Shown: positions 51,132 through 60,126 of the stretch, in pieces
Numbering within the stretch: the stretch's first letter is position 1
How the letters are laid out: every line of letters begins with the position of its first letter
Assembly: GCA_011524645.1 (NCBI GenBank)
Contig: WTJY01000163.1
Span: forward strand, 1-62,994
Origin: Anaerolineales bacterium
GTDB taxonomy: Bacteria > Chloroflexota > Anaerolineae > Promineifilales > Promineifilaceae
Reading direction: 5' to 3'
Length of the DNA stretch: 62,994 nucleotides
Made by a program: the position numbers and the translations under genes
Notes under the pieces: model-generated
Told to the model about the DNA's origin: nothing
The model's database searches: none
The model's input: the letters and a program-made list of their open reading frames with translations, nothing else

Positions 51132-51620
51132 ATGGGGAAAAAATCAAAGAAAACATTAGCGATGAAGGTGTTAGAAGGGCAAGATGTTGTTTATGAGCCT
51201 TACAATTATCCGATTACAGAGCGTGATGCGCTGGTGATTGCGGATCATTTTGGGGTAAATCGTAGTCAAGTCTTAAAAACATTGGTTGTTAAGCGACCGT
51301 TGAAAAAGCCTTTACTTATTATGGTGCCAGCAAACTTTCGCTTGAACTTAAAGAAATTGGCCCAGGTGACCGGCGATAAGAAATTGAAAATGTCTACACA
51401 CGCGGAAGCGGAAAAAATAACAGGGCTTAAAGTAGGGGGGATATCTCCTTTAGCATTACTTAATAAGGGGTTCTCTATTTTCTTGGAGCGAACCGCACTT
51501 GAGTTTGAAGATGTTTTTGTGAGTGCAGGCCAAAAAGGATTGAATCTGAAGGTGGCATTGGATGGGCTGATCAAAGCCACGGCTGCACAGGTGGCGGATG
51601 TGGCTGATCTAGCTGACTAA
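51132..51620 (+). CDS. ybaK: YbaK/EbsC-type Cys-tRNA(Pro) deacylase
   Basis: I chose the ATG giving MGKKSKKTLAMKVL (162 residues). The family pattern includes FGVNRSQVLKTLVVK, MVPANFRLNLKKLAQ, MSTHAEAEKITGLKVGGISP and VFVSAGQKGLNLKVA. It clears cysteine mis-charged on tRNA-Pro. It converges with the receiver gene at 51617, their ends overlapping by 4 bp. Confidence 0.92.
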   Translation: MGKKSKKTLAMKVLEGQDVVYEPYNYPITERDALVIADHFGVNRSQVLKTLVVKRPLKKPLLIMVPANFRLNLKKLAQVTGDKKLKMSTHAEAEKITGLKVGGISPLALLNKGFSIFLERTALEFEDVFVSAGQKGLNLKVALDGLIKATAAQVADVADLAD

Positions 51621-52000
51621 TCGCTATTCTGCCAAGCAAGTCTTTGGACCGTATGGACAACATCTGGGAAGTCAAATGGCTTGGGTAAGAATTTCGCCCC
51701 GATTTTATCAAGCTGGTCGCGGGTGGGGGCGGGCCACGCGCTGACAAGAACGATCGGCCGTTTTTCGCCACGGGCGCGTAATTCGGCCGCGAGTTCCATG
51801 CCGGTCATTCGAGGCAGGCGAATATCGAAAATGAGAATATCAGCCTCTGCATATTCATGATCGCCGGTTTTTTCTAATAGCTCTTCCGCACTGACAAAAG
51901 CGGGAAAGACTTCGATGCCAAATAAACTAAGGCCACTAGCTAATAGTTTAGCGATATTGGGTTCGTCTTCTACATAAAGGACATTGAGTTTTGTTTCCAT
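51617..52000 (-). CDS. Single-domain response regulator
   Basis: The 127-residue receiver has YVEDEP, phospho-Asp in ILIFDIRLPRMTGM, Ser in LVSAWPA at the Thr position and Lys in PKPFD. It is more diverged than the other lone receivers and separated from the cluster by the YbaK gene. No kinase is adjacent. Confidence 0.9.
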   Translation of the reverse strand: METKLNVLYVEDEPNIAKLLASGLSLFGIEVFPAFVSAEELLEKTGDHEYAEADILIFDIRLPRMTGMELAAELRARGEKRPIVLVSAWPAPTRDQLDKIGAKFLPKPFDFPDVVHTVQRLAWQNSD

Positions 52001-52127
52001 ACTTCTTTGTTGTCTCCAAAAAATATCAAAATATTGTAACAGAGATTATAAGGATTGCTTGTGATAGAGTCGTGACTTTTGGTTTGGCGATCACCAACGG
52101 CCGGAAAGTACTATGATTTTTGAATTA

Positions 52128-52841
52128 TTATTCAGATATAGGGCTTAAGTGGGCCATAATGTCTTCGGGGAATGGGGTCCAGAGAGGCGCTGGTAATCCG
52201 GTTCGCTTGAGCATGGTGATTGTCCAATGGTTACATGTCTGAAAAAGATGGTAGCGCTGTGGAGAATCGTAAAAATTATCACTTACCGCCGGATACCAGC
52301 AACAGTTTTGTTCGATCGGGTTCCCAGAACTGTCTAATGTGATTGATGCTATGATTTCTTGGACTAGGGTTTCATACTGTTTTGGGCTGATAATCACCTC
52401 TTTGACATTTTCGCTTGGTTGTAACGGCCGTTGCCTGTAAGTCACATGCATGCTGGATTTTGTGGGTACAGCCATAGCATAGAGGAAAATGCGGGTGCTA
52501 AATTTATCCCAAGTGGGGACTTTATCATATAGGTTTTGCTCCCCCCAACCAAATGAAATGTATTCCGGATTTTCCTTGGGAGGATGAAATGTATCGGGAG
52601 GGAATTGCTGTGTCCAGTCGATTTGTTCTGTCTTGCTGGGAACCAAAATATCGGTATGAATCCCGTTTGATAGAATAAAGATGGTGATTCCAGTTGACGA
52701 GTCGGCCGGTGTAAAATCTTGATTGACAACGATTTTTCCTAGCGTATGTCCTGCGATGATATAGCTATTGGTGATAAATAAGAGCGTGATGAGTATCCAC
52801 AGAAAGATACGCCAAAGTATTTTGAAAGATTGTTTAGACAT
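52128..52841 (-). CDS. DUF2459/TIGR02117-family membrane-anchored protein
   Basis: The 237-residue protein has one N-terminal membrane segment (~10-30). It then shows the family pattern SNGIHTDILVPSK, YISFGWGEQNLYDKVPTWDKF and, near the end, YHLFQTCNHWTITMLKRTGLPAP. The His, the Cys in FQTCNHW and the Trp-rich block resemble NlpC/P60-like folds, but no activity is established. It stands alone between the receiver and argS genes. A role in envelope or peptidoglycan metabolism is a guess. Confidence 0.85.
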   Translation of the reverse strand: MSKQSFKILWRIFLWILITLLFITNSYIIAGHTLGKIVVNQDFTPADSSTGITIFILSNGIHTDILVPSKTEQIDWTQQFPPDTFHPPKENPEYISFGWGEQNLYDKVPTWDKFSTRIFLYAMAVPTKSSMHVTYRQRPLQPSENVKEVIISPKQYETLVQEIIASITLDSSGNPIEQNCCWYPAVSDNFYDSPQRYHLFQTCNHWTITMLKRTGLPAPLWTPFPEDIMAHLSPISE

Positions 52842-52986
52842 AAAGCTATTCCTGATAAGTTTTGTTTTTTGTCAGCGACCATTTATCTTAAGATATTGTG
52901 GGGCATATGAACACAGTTTGTTAGAATAGATAACGTCTACCCGCTTAATATAGTTCCAAAATGTCACAGAATATCTTTCATTGCAT

Positions 52987-54762
52987 ATGTCTTCACTTAA
53001 AGAACAACTTTCACAATTAACGGCCGATGCTTTTGTTGCTTGTGGCTATGATGCCAAGTATGGCAATGTCGCAGTTTCACAACGGCGTGAACTGGCCGAT
53101 TATCAATGTAATGGCGCGCTGCAGGCTGCCAAACCATACAAGAAAAAACCACGCGATATTGCGCAAGAGGTGGCCGCAAAATTAAGCGAAGATGCTTCGT
53201 TTGCTGAAGTATCTATTGCGGGTCCGGGGTTTGTTAATTTGCGCTTGAGCGAGCAGTTCTTGTCTAGTCATATTAACCATATGGCAGGGGATGAAAACGG
53301 CCGTTGTGGTGTCCCCACAAGCCAAGAGCCCCTTTCGATTATAGTCGATTATGGCGGGGCGAATATCGCCAAGCCTTTACATGTGGGTCACTTGCGGGCG
53401 GCGATTATCGGGGAAAGCTTGAAGCGGCTTTGCGTCTTTTTGGGTCATAAAACCTTGGGTGATGTCCACTTGGGAGATTGGGGGTTGCAAATGGGGCAAA
53501 TTATTATGGAGCTTGAGCGACGGAATCCTGATTGGGTTTACTTTGATGCTTCGTTCGAAGGGGAGTACCCGAGTGAATCGCCGGTGACGATTGATGATTT
53601 GCAAGAGATTTACCCGGCCGCTAGTGCGCGAAGCAAGAGTGATCCCGAAGCGAAAGCGGCCGCTCAGCAAGCGACATCGGAATTGCAAAGCGGCCGTCGG
53701 GGGTATATGGCTCTGTGGCAACATTTCTTCGACATCTCAGTGGGAGATTTGAAGCATAACTATAGCCAGCTGGATGTTCATTTCGACTTATGGCTAGGGG
53801 AAAGTCATACACAACCACTTGTGGCTGATATGGTGCAACAGCTCATCGACGATGGCCATGCGATTTATAGTGATGGGGCTTTGATTGTGCCGGTCGCTGA
53901 AGAGTCCGATAAAAAAGATATGCCCCCCCTGATGTTGGTTAAATCGAATGAATCAATCGGCTATGGGACAACCGATTTAGCGACATTGGTGCAACGGATG
54001 CGGGATTATGATCCTGATGAGATTTTGTATGTGGTAGACGGCCGTCAGCAAGAGCATTTTAAGCAGGTGTTTCGCGCCGCTTATAACTCAGGCATTGTGC
54101 CGGAATCGACCAAGCTGGAACACAACTATTTTGGCACGATGAATGGCAAAGATCGTAAACCGTTCAAGACCCGTGAAGGGGATGTGATGCGTTTGGATGA
54201 TTTAATCCAGATGATTATGTCTAAAGCGGAAGAGCGGCTAGAAGAGATCGATGCGGCGGCCGATTATGATGCTACCGAGAAGCAAGAGATCGCCCGACAA
54301 GTCGGTATTGCTGCACTAAAATTTGCTGACTTAGTTAACCACCGCACTGGCGATTATGTCTTTGATTTAGAACGTTTTTCTTCATTTGAAGGGCGGACCG
54401 GTCCATATTTGCTTTATGCGGCGGTGCGGACACGCTCTATTTTGCGTAAAGCGGCCGATCAAGGGCTCCAAGCGGGAGATATTATTGCGGCGGCAAGTGA
54501 TGAAGAGCGTGAGCTACAGCTCAAATTGCTTGAGTTGACCGACTTGTTACGTTTCGCTTCAGAAACCCGTGCGCCCAATCATTTGTGTGAATATGCCTAT
54601 AGTTTGGCTGGTGCGTTTAATCGCTTCTACGCTCAACATCATATCATTAATGAAGAAAACAAAGCGCAACAAGCGTCTTGGCTTGGCTTGTCCCAATTGA
54701 CAGTCGATGTCTTGGTGCTAGTGCTTGACCTGTTGGGGATTAGTGTGCCAGAACGGATGTAG
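52987..54762 (+). CDS. argS: Arginyl-tRNA synthetase
   Basis: I chose the ATG at 52987 (591 residues). The N-terminal additional domain is present, followed by the HIGH-type motif in AKPLHVGHLRAAIIG. Also present are GDVHLGDWGLQMG, the KMSKS-region equivalent MNGKDRKPFKTREGDV and a C-terminal DALR anticodon domain (AFNRFYAQHHIINEE, ending ISVPERM). It charges tRNA-Arg. It is complete, and dgkA follows 33 bp later, so the two are probably co-transcribed. Confidence 0.96.
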   Translation: MSSLKEQLSQLTADAFVACGYDAKYGNVAVSQRRELADYQCNGALQAAKPYKKKPRDIAQEVAAKLSEDASFAEVSIAGPGFVNLRLSEQFLSSHINHMAGDENGRCGVPTSQEPLSIIVDYGGANIAKPLHVGHLRAAIIGESLKRLCVFLGHKTLGDVHLGDWGLQMGQIIMELERRNPDWVYFDASFEGEYPSESPVTIDDLQEIYPAASARSKSDPEAKAAAQQATSELQSGRRGYMALWQHFFDISVGDLKHNYSQLDVHFDLWLGESHTQPLVADMVQQLIDDGHAIYSDGALIVPVAEESDKKDMPPLMLVKSNESIGYGTTDLATLVQRMRDYDPDEILYVVDGRQQEHFKQVFRAAYNSGIVPESTKLEHNYFGTMNGKDRKPFKTREGDVMRLDDLIQMIMSKAEERLEEIDAAADYDATEKQEIARQVGIAALKFADLVNHRTGDYVFDLERFSSFEGRTGPYLLYAAVRTRSILRKAADQGLQAGDIIAAASDEERELQLKLLELTDLLRFASETRAPNHLCEYAYSLAGAFNRFYAQHHIINEENKAQQASWLGLSQLTVDVLVLVLDLLGISVPERM

Positions 54763-54795
54763 GTCGGTTTGATCGCAGTCTCTGGAGTTAATGGG

Positions 54796-55179
54796 ATGAA
54801 TTCAATTCGCGAAGAAACCTATAGTCGATTGCGTAGTTTTAAGTATGCGTTTGAAGGGTTGTGGTACGTGATTCGAACCCAGCATAATGCGTGGATTCAT
54901 GCGGTATTTACTGTGGCGGTTCTGGTGTTGGGTTTTTGGTTGCGGGTGACCCCGTTTGAATGGGCACTTTTGGTGCTGTGTATGATGGCTGTTTGGATGG
55001 GGGAGTTTTTGAACACGGCCGTGGAAGCGGTGGTTGACATGGTTTCCCCAGAATTTCATCCCTTAGCCAAAACGGCCAAAGATGTGGCGGCTGCGGCCGT
55101 TTTACTGGGAGCGATCGGTTCGGCTATTGTTGGGTTGATTATTTTTGGGCCGCGCTTAATGACCCTGTTCTTCGGCTAG
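54796..55179 (+). CDS. dgkA: Diacylglycerol/undecaprenol kinase family membrane protein
   Basis: The chosen start gives MNSIREETYSRLRSFKYAF (127 residues). The family signature NTAVEAVVDMVSPEFHPLAK then KDVAAAAVLL is complete, with three membrane helices. In Gram-positive-like cells this type recycles undecaprenol for cell wall synthesis. It lies 33 bp after argS. The C-terminus converges with the AraC gene. Confidence 0.94.
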   Translation: MNSIREETYSRLRSFKYAFEGLWYVIRTQHNAWIHAVFTVAVLVLGFWLRVTPFEWALLVLCMMAVWMGEFLNTAVEAVVDMVSPEFHPLAKTAKDVAAAAVLLGAIGSAIVGLIIFGPRLMTLFFG

Positions 55180-55194
55180 GGTCTGGTGCGACCG

Positions 55195-56094
55195 TCAGGC
55201 GATTGTTTGAGAGGGAGCATAACCGAAATGGCGCTTATATTCACGACTGAATTGGGCGGGGCTGTTGTAGCCGACCAGATAGCCTGCTTCACTGGCATTT
55301 TTCCCTTGACGGATAAATAGCTGAGCGCGATTTAGCTTGACCGATTTGGCATATTGCAATGGGGGAAGATGCATGATTTCACGAAACGCTTTGCGGAAAC
55401 TTGAAGGACTCATATTGACCATATTGGCTAGATCGTTAACAGAGATGACCTGATCAAGATTTTTGTGAATATGGTCCACTGTGCGCGATATTTCTGGGAT
55501 TTGTCCTCGATGTTGCAGTAAGTAGCGTAGCGTTCCTGATGTGTCGTTGCTGATCACACGATAATAGATTTCGTCCATGATAATATCGGTCAACACGGCA
55601 CGGTCCATCGGCTTATCGAGCAAGCGCGTTAACCGTAAAATGGCGTCTAATAGCTCTTCACTTAGATCATTTTGCATGATACCGGATACTTGTGCACCGT
55701 TGATTTTGGGTGTGATTGGTGACTGCTTGTCGAATTTCATCATCAATGTCGCGACTCGGCTCATATCAAATTGGATGCCCATCATGAGTAGCGGGTTATC
55801 TAGTGAGGCTTCGATCACTTTGGTTTGTAGTGCCATCGGTAAAAAGATGGATACATAATGGCCAGGGCTAAAATCGTATACTTGATCGTTTAGAAACGCG
55901 ACCTTTTTTCCTTGGACCAACAAAATAATACCGGAGTCATAGATTACTGGTGTTTTGGCTGTTTGACAGGTTACCCCTTTGAAAAGATATAAGCTAGAGA
56001 CGGCCGATACTGACTCTTCGACACTGGCGACTGTCGATGCATGTCGGTTGACGATGTCAGCGAGCTCCGCCATTTTTTGTTTTGAATAGTTCAT
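55195..56094 (-). CDS. AraC-family transcriptional regulator
   Basis: I chose the ATG giving MNYSKQKMAELA (299 residues). The N-terminal ~180 residues are an AraC_N-type sensor (YLFKGVTCQTAKTPVIYDSG). The C-terminal ~100 residues have two helix-turn-helix units: VNDLANMVNMSPSSFRKAFR and ASEAGYLVGYNSPAQFSREY. It is divergent from the molybdenum hydroxylase genes and so probably controls them, perhaps in response to an aldehyde or aromatic compound. Confidence 0.92.
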   Translation of the reverse strand: MNYSKQKMAELADIVNRHASTVASVEESVSAVSSLYLFKGVTCQTAKTPVIYDSGIILLVQGKKVAFLNDQVYDFSPGHYVSIFLPMALQTKVIEASLDNPLLMMGIQFDMSRVATLMMKFDKQSPITPKINGAQVSGIMQNDLSEELLDAILRLTRLLDKPMDRAVLTDIIMDEIYYRVISNDTSGTLRYLLQHRGQIPEISRTVDHIHKNLDQVISVNDLANMVNMSPSSFRKAFREIMHLPPLQYAKSVKLNRAQLFIRQGKNASEAGYLVGYNSPAQFSREYKRHFGYAPSQTIA

Positions 56095-56232
56095 GATTTT
56101 TCTCCAAATATGCAAGCATCATACCGACTTCGTAGTTTGTTTACAATACAAAACGCTTTATTTGTGATAAATTGTGCAAGCTTTGTATCGTTTTGTGTAT
56201 TCAAAATCGAATAGTGTTGCGTAAACTGTTTT

Positions 56233-56379
56233 GTAACTATTCAGTCGCTTGCTTAGCACCCCTCTCGAGAGGGGCTGGGGGAGAGGGAAAAATTATTTTA
56301 ATTCACCTCCCCCAGCCCCTTGTATATTAAAACCGAGAGGAGGGGAGCAAATCCAATTAGACGGTTGCTGAATAGCTAC
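56233..56379. repeat. G-rich palindromic repeat between the AraC and hydroxylase genes
   Basis: The ends GTAACTATTCAG and CTGAATAGCTAC are inverted with one mismatch. The core CCCCTCTCGAGAGGGGCTGG and CCTCCCCCAGCCCC matches the family. It occupies much of the 375-bp divergent control region. No target duplication is visible. Confidence 0.7.
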
Positions 56380-56469
56380 TAATTATTTAGCGATGCAACA
56401 ATCGATAATGCGCAGAAATAATGATTTTCGACAAAATCTAGTTGACTTATCATATTTTTTGGAGGTTTG

Positions 56470-59163
56470 ATGGAAACAACAATTAATGGACAGCCTCTGA
56501 CGTTTGAACCACATCCGTTAGATACAGCAATTGATGTGATTCGGGACCAAGCGGGACTGACCGGAACCAAATTGGCTTGCGGTGGTGGCGTATGTGGTGC
56601 ATGTACCGTTTTGGTTGATAATGTGCCGACATGTAGCTGTTTGATGCCTGCGAATCATATGGAAGGCAAAGCGATTCAGACGATTGAAGCGCACGGCCGT
56701 GATAATTTGCACCCTGTACAACGGGCATTTATGGCGAATGAAGGGCTGCAATGCGGCTTTTGTACACCGGGCTTTGTCAATGAAGGGATCGCATTTTATA
56801 ACAGCTGGCGAGAAGCACATGGCAAAACACGGCCGTCGCAACACGACATCGCGCTAGCGATGGGCGGCCATCTTTGTCGCTGTGCCGCCTATGTCGGAAT
56901 CTATGAAGCGATCGCCCAAGCGTGTGCTGGTGATTTCGATGAGGTAACCGAATTGATTGCGCCTCGTGTCGATGCGATTGAGAAGGTGACAGGGGAAGCG
57001 AAATACACTGTTGACGTTCAACTTGATGGGTTACTCGAAGGGCGTATTTTGCGGTCCCCTTATCCCAATGCGATGGTTAAATCGATCGATTTTTCGGCCG
57101 CGCAAGGGTTGGCTGGGGTTGAGGCGGTGGCTGACTTAATGGAAGGTAAGCGACGGATCCGCTTTGTGGGACAACCGGTTGCTGCCGTGGCGGCGATCGA
57201 TGGGCGTACGGCCGAAGCCGCACTGAAGCTGATCAAAGTTGATTATCAAGTGATGGCGGCCGCTGTTGATTTTGAAACGGCCGACCAACCAGACGCGCCG
57301 GAAGTTTGGGATGATGACAAAGGGAGTATCCCGACAGCGGCCGAGGGGACATCGCTTCCGTACCGGTGGAATAAAAATGTAGGGCGGGCACGAATGGGGT
57401 TGATTACTTCTCGTTGGGCTGGCGCGGCTGGTCGCCGGTTGGCCAGTGCTGAGAAAAACGAGCCGGATCGCTATGCGGCCCATACGTTTCGCAATAGTCA
57501 GCAAGTTCATACCGCGCTTGAACCGCATGCGGCCGTCGCCCAATGGGACGGGGCGGACAAACTACATGTCTATACATCGACCCAAGGAGTGTATGGCCTG
57601 CGTTTCGAGATCGCCGAGCATTTTGATTTAGATAAAGATCAAGTCACAGTCGAATCACACTATATCGGCGGTGCTTTTGGTGGAAAGCAGGGGATGTATC
57701 GAGAAATCGTGGCGGCGATTACCGTGGCTCGTCACGCTGGTGGCCGCCCTGTTCGTATAGTCAATAATCGAATGGAAGAGTTGGCTTATGCTAGTTTACG
57801 GCCGGGGATGAAAGTTGATGCGGCTTTGGCGGTGAAGCCGGATGGTACGGCCGAAGCGATGAAGCTTCATTCATATGGAAATGCGGGTGTGGCAGGGGGA
57901 ACGATTACGGCCGCGCTGGCTTCGATTACTGCGCCACGTGGTGCCTATCGAGATATGGCCGACTTCGTGGTGACCACCAATACATCACAGGGTACACCGT
58001 TTCGTGGCCCCGATGCACCGCAACAGCGCTGGGCGATGGAGCAGTTGATTGATGAAGTGGCCCTTAAGCAAGGAGTTGATCCGGTGACGATGCGTCGTAA
58101 GTGGGACCCGAAACATGAAATTAAGAACCGTCTGCTCGATTGGGTTGAATCGATCCCTGGGTGGCGAGATCGGGCTAAAGCGGGATCTGATAAAGGGCGT
58201 TTCCGTCGCGGAATCGGCCTGTCGACCGCGCAATGGATTTTCATGTACAACCCGGACACCCAATTGACCATTAGCTCTTCCCCTGAGGGAATCAAAGTAA
58301 GTTGTGCGACCCAAGATATCGGCAACGGTACTCGAACCACGATTGCCAAAGCGGTGGAAGATTTGATGGGAATCAGTCGAAATGACTTGGTGATTGAGAT
58401 TGGGGATGCCAGTTTGCCGCTGGGACCTGTGGCTGGCGGAAGTCAGGTGACACCGTCCGTTTACCCGACGACGTATCAGGCGACTGAGGCGTTGATGGCC
58501 CATTTGATCAAGGAAGCTGAAAGCAAAATGGGGCTGAGCGGGTGCTCTGTAGGGCAGGGTGGTATTAATCATACGGCCGGTTTTACCGCTTGGGCCGATG
58601 TGCTAGCGATCGCTGCACCGTTTAGTTTGACTGAGAAGCGGGCCAACGAACGGGGACCGTTAGGGATTCCGATGAATACATCGACGGCTCCGGTTGCTCC
58701 TGCGTTGGGAATGCGCTTTAGCCATGGGGCAACCGTGACAGAGCTAGAAGTTGATACCCGCTTGGGTAAGATCCGGCCGTTGAACGTTTGGAATGCGGTC
58801 GCGGTAGGCAAAATTTTTGTGCCTCACTTGGCCAATAGCCAAATGTATAGCGGTGTGATTCAGGGGCTTGGGTACGCGCTGTATGAAGAGAAAGTTTATG
58901 ACCTAAAGACCGGTCATGTTTTGAGCAGCAATTTGAACGATTATCGCGTTCCCGGCATCGGTGATACCCCGAATATTCATATTCACTATGATCAAGAAGG
59001 GTATGAAGAGGTTCAGGGACAAGGGATCGGGTTGTCTGAATTGGCGACCGTTGGTGTGGCTGCATCTGTTGGAAACGCCGTTCATCATGCGACCGGCTGG
59101 CGGCCGTTGAATACCCCGATTACCCCGAAAACGGTGGTGATTGGATTAGGGATGGGAGATTAA
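56470..59163 (+). CDS. Fused [2Fe-2S]/molybdopterin subunit of a xanthine dehydrogenase-family oxidoreductase
   Basis: The ATG at 56470 follows a GGAGG site; 897 residues. Residues 1-~155 are the iron-sulfur subunit, with two clusters: Cys37, Cys42, Cys45, Cys57, then LQCGFCTPG and LCRCAAY. From ~165 the molybdenum part begins (IEKVTGEAKYTVDV), with VGQPVAAVAA, YIGGAFGGKQG and the C-terminal GLSELATVGVAASVGNAVHHATG, which holds the catalytic Glu. PaoABC-type periplasmic aldehyde oxidase carries these as separate PaoA and PaoC; here they are fused. No twin-arginine signal is seen, so the enzyme is probably cytoplasmic. The substrate is unknown. Confidence 0.92.
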   Translation: METTINGQPLTFEPHPLDTAIDVIRDQAGLTGTKLACGGGVCGACTVLVDNVPTCSCLMPANHMEGKAIQTIEAHGRDNLHPVQRAFMANEGLQCGFCTPGFVNEGIAFYNSWREAHGKTRPSQHDIALAMGGHLCRCAAYVGIYEAIAQACAGDFDEVTELIAPRVDAIEKVTGEAKYTVDVQLDGLLEGRILRSPYPNAMVKSIDFSAAQGLAGVEAVADLMEGKRRIRFVGQPVAAVAAIDGRTAEAALKLIKVDYQVMAAAVDFETADQPDAPEVWDDDKGSIPTAAEGTSLPYRWNKNVGRARMGLITSRWAGAAGRRLASAEKNEPDRYAAHTFRNSQQVHTALEPHAAVAQWDGADKLHVYTSTQGVYGLRFEIAEHFDLDKDQVTVESHYIGGAFGGKQGMYREIVAAITVARHAGGRPVRIVNNRMEELAYASLRPGMKVDAALAVKPDGTAEAMKLHSYGNAGVAGGTITAALASITAPRGAYRDMADFVVTTNTSQGTPFRGPDAPQQRWAMEQLIDEVALKQGVDPVTMRRKWDPKHEIKNRLLDWVESIPGWRDRAKAGSDKGRFRRGIGLSTAQWIFMYNPDTQLTISSSPEGIKVSCATQDIGNGTRTTIAKAVEDLMGISRNDLVIEIGDASLPLGPVAGGSQVTPSVYPTTYQATEALMAHLIKEAESKMGLSGCSVGQGGINHTAGFTAWADVLAIAAPFSLTEKRANERGPLGIPMNTSTAPVAPALGMRFSHGATVTELEVDTRLGKIRPLNVWNAVAVGKIFVPHLANSQMYSGVIQGLGYALYEEKVYDLKTGHVLSSNLNDYRVPGIGDTPNIHIHYDQEGYEEVQGQGIGLSELATVGVAASVGNAVHHATGWRPLNTPITPKTVVIGLGMGD

Positions 59164-59169
59164 GCGATC

Positions 59170-60105
59170 ATGTTAAATATCATTACACAAGCTGAAGAAG
59201 CACAAGGACTTCGTGGTGAAATCCGTGCGGGTGGTACCGATTTGCATGATCGTTACCGTGCTGGTGTGTCGAGTGGCGCGATTGTTGATATTCACAAATT
59301 GGTGGGGCTGGATCAGATCGAGCAGGCGGCCGATGGAACGACGACGATCGGAGCATTGGTTTCAATTGATACGGTTGGTAACCATGCGATCACGGCCGGA
59401 AATTACAGTGGGTTGGCGAAAGCGGCAAATGGATTGGCGACCCCACAAATTCGTTGGGCGGCATCCTTTGGCGGTAGTTTGTTGCAACGGACTCGCTGTG
59501 CGTATTATCGTCATCCTGATTTGAGCTGTACGAAGAAAGGGGATGAGGTATGTGGCGGCCGTGATGGGAATCACACCAATGGGGTGATTTTCGACAAGGG
59601 GGGGTGCTCACATCATCATCCCTCTACTTTAGGTGGATCACTATTGGCTTATGACGCACGGATTAAGACTTCGCAACGAGATATAACGGTTGCGGAACTT
59701 TATGGTGATGGCTCAGAGCATAGCCGAGATCATTTGTTAGCGAATGGTGAAGTGCTGACCCATGTGATTTTGCCACCACCTGTGGCTGGTGAAAAGACCG
59801 CTTATTTTCGCTCGATTAGTCGCTTTGAAGCGGAGTGGCCGATTGTGGAATGTACCGTACGGCTAGCGGTGGCCGATGGGCTAATTACAGCGGCCGGTGT
59901 TGGGGTGGGAGGGGTGTCACAGATTCCTCTTAAGCTTTCTAACGTGGAGACGTTGTTGGTGGGCCAAGCTGCAACACAAGAGACATTAGAGCGGGCGGCG
60001 GCCGCTGCGGCGGAAGGGGCCAATCCTTTACCGGGGGCGGTCTGGAAGGTTGAGATGTTAGTCGGGACGCTATTGACGACATTCGAAATGGCGCTAGCTG
60101 ACTGA
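59170..60105 (+). CDS. FAD-binding subunit of the molybdenum hydroxylase (PaoB-like, extra Cys cluster)
   Basis: The 311-residue protein has the FAD-binding pattern RAGGTDLHDRYR and GLATPQIRWAASFGGSLLQRTRC. After that come four Cys in a row of motifs: RTRCAYYRHPDLSC, KKGDEVCGG and KGGCSHHHPS. This matches PaoB-type subunits, which hold an additional [4Fe-4S] cluster. The C-terminal CO-dehydrogenase-flavoprotein domain follows. The gene starts 7 bp after the fused subunit. It would pass electrons from the molybdenum centre to FAD. It completes a three-centre enzyme on two polypeptides. Confidence 0.9.
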   Translation: MLNIITQAEEAQGLRGEIRAGGTDLHDRYRAGVSSGAIVDIHKLVGLDQIEQAADGTTTIGALVSIDTVGNHAITAGNYSGLAKAANGLATPQIRWAASFGGSLLQRTRCAYYRHPDLSCTKKGDEVCGGRDGNHTNGVIFDKGGCSHHHPSTLGGSLLAYDARIKTSQRDITVAELYGDGSEHSRDHLLANGEVLTHVILPPPVAGEKTAYFRSISRFEAEWPIVECTVRLAVADGLITAAGVGVGGVSQIPLKLSNVETLLVGQAATQETLERAAAAAAEGANPLPGAVWKVEMLVGTLLTTFEMALAD

Positions 60106-60126
60106 TATTTGTTTTTACAACCAAAT

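Noticed and set aside
57985-58572. 195-codon minus-strand frame opposite the molybdenum domain
   Set aside because: It shadows a well-supported gene, and its composition follows from the complement.
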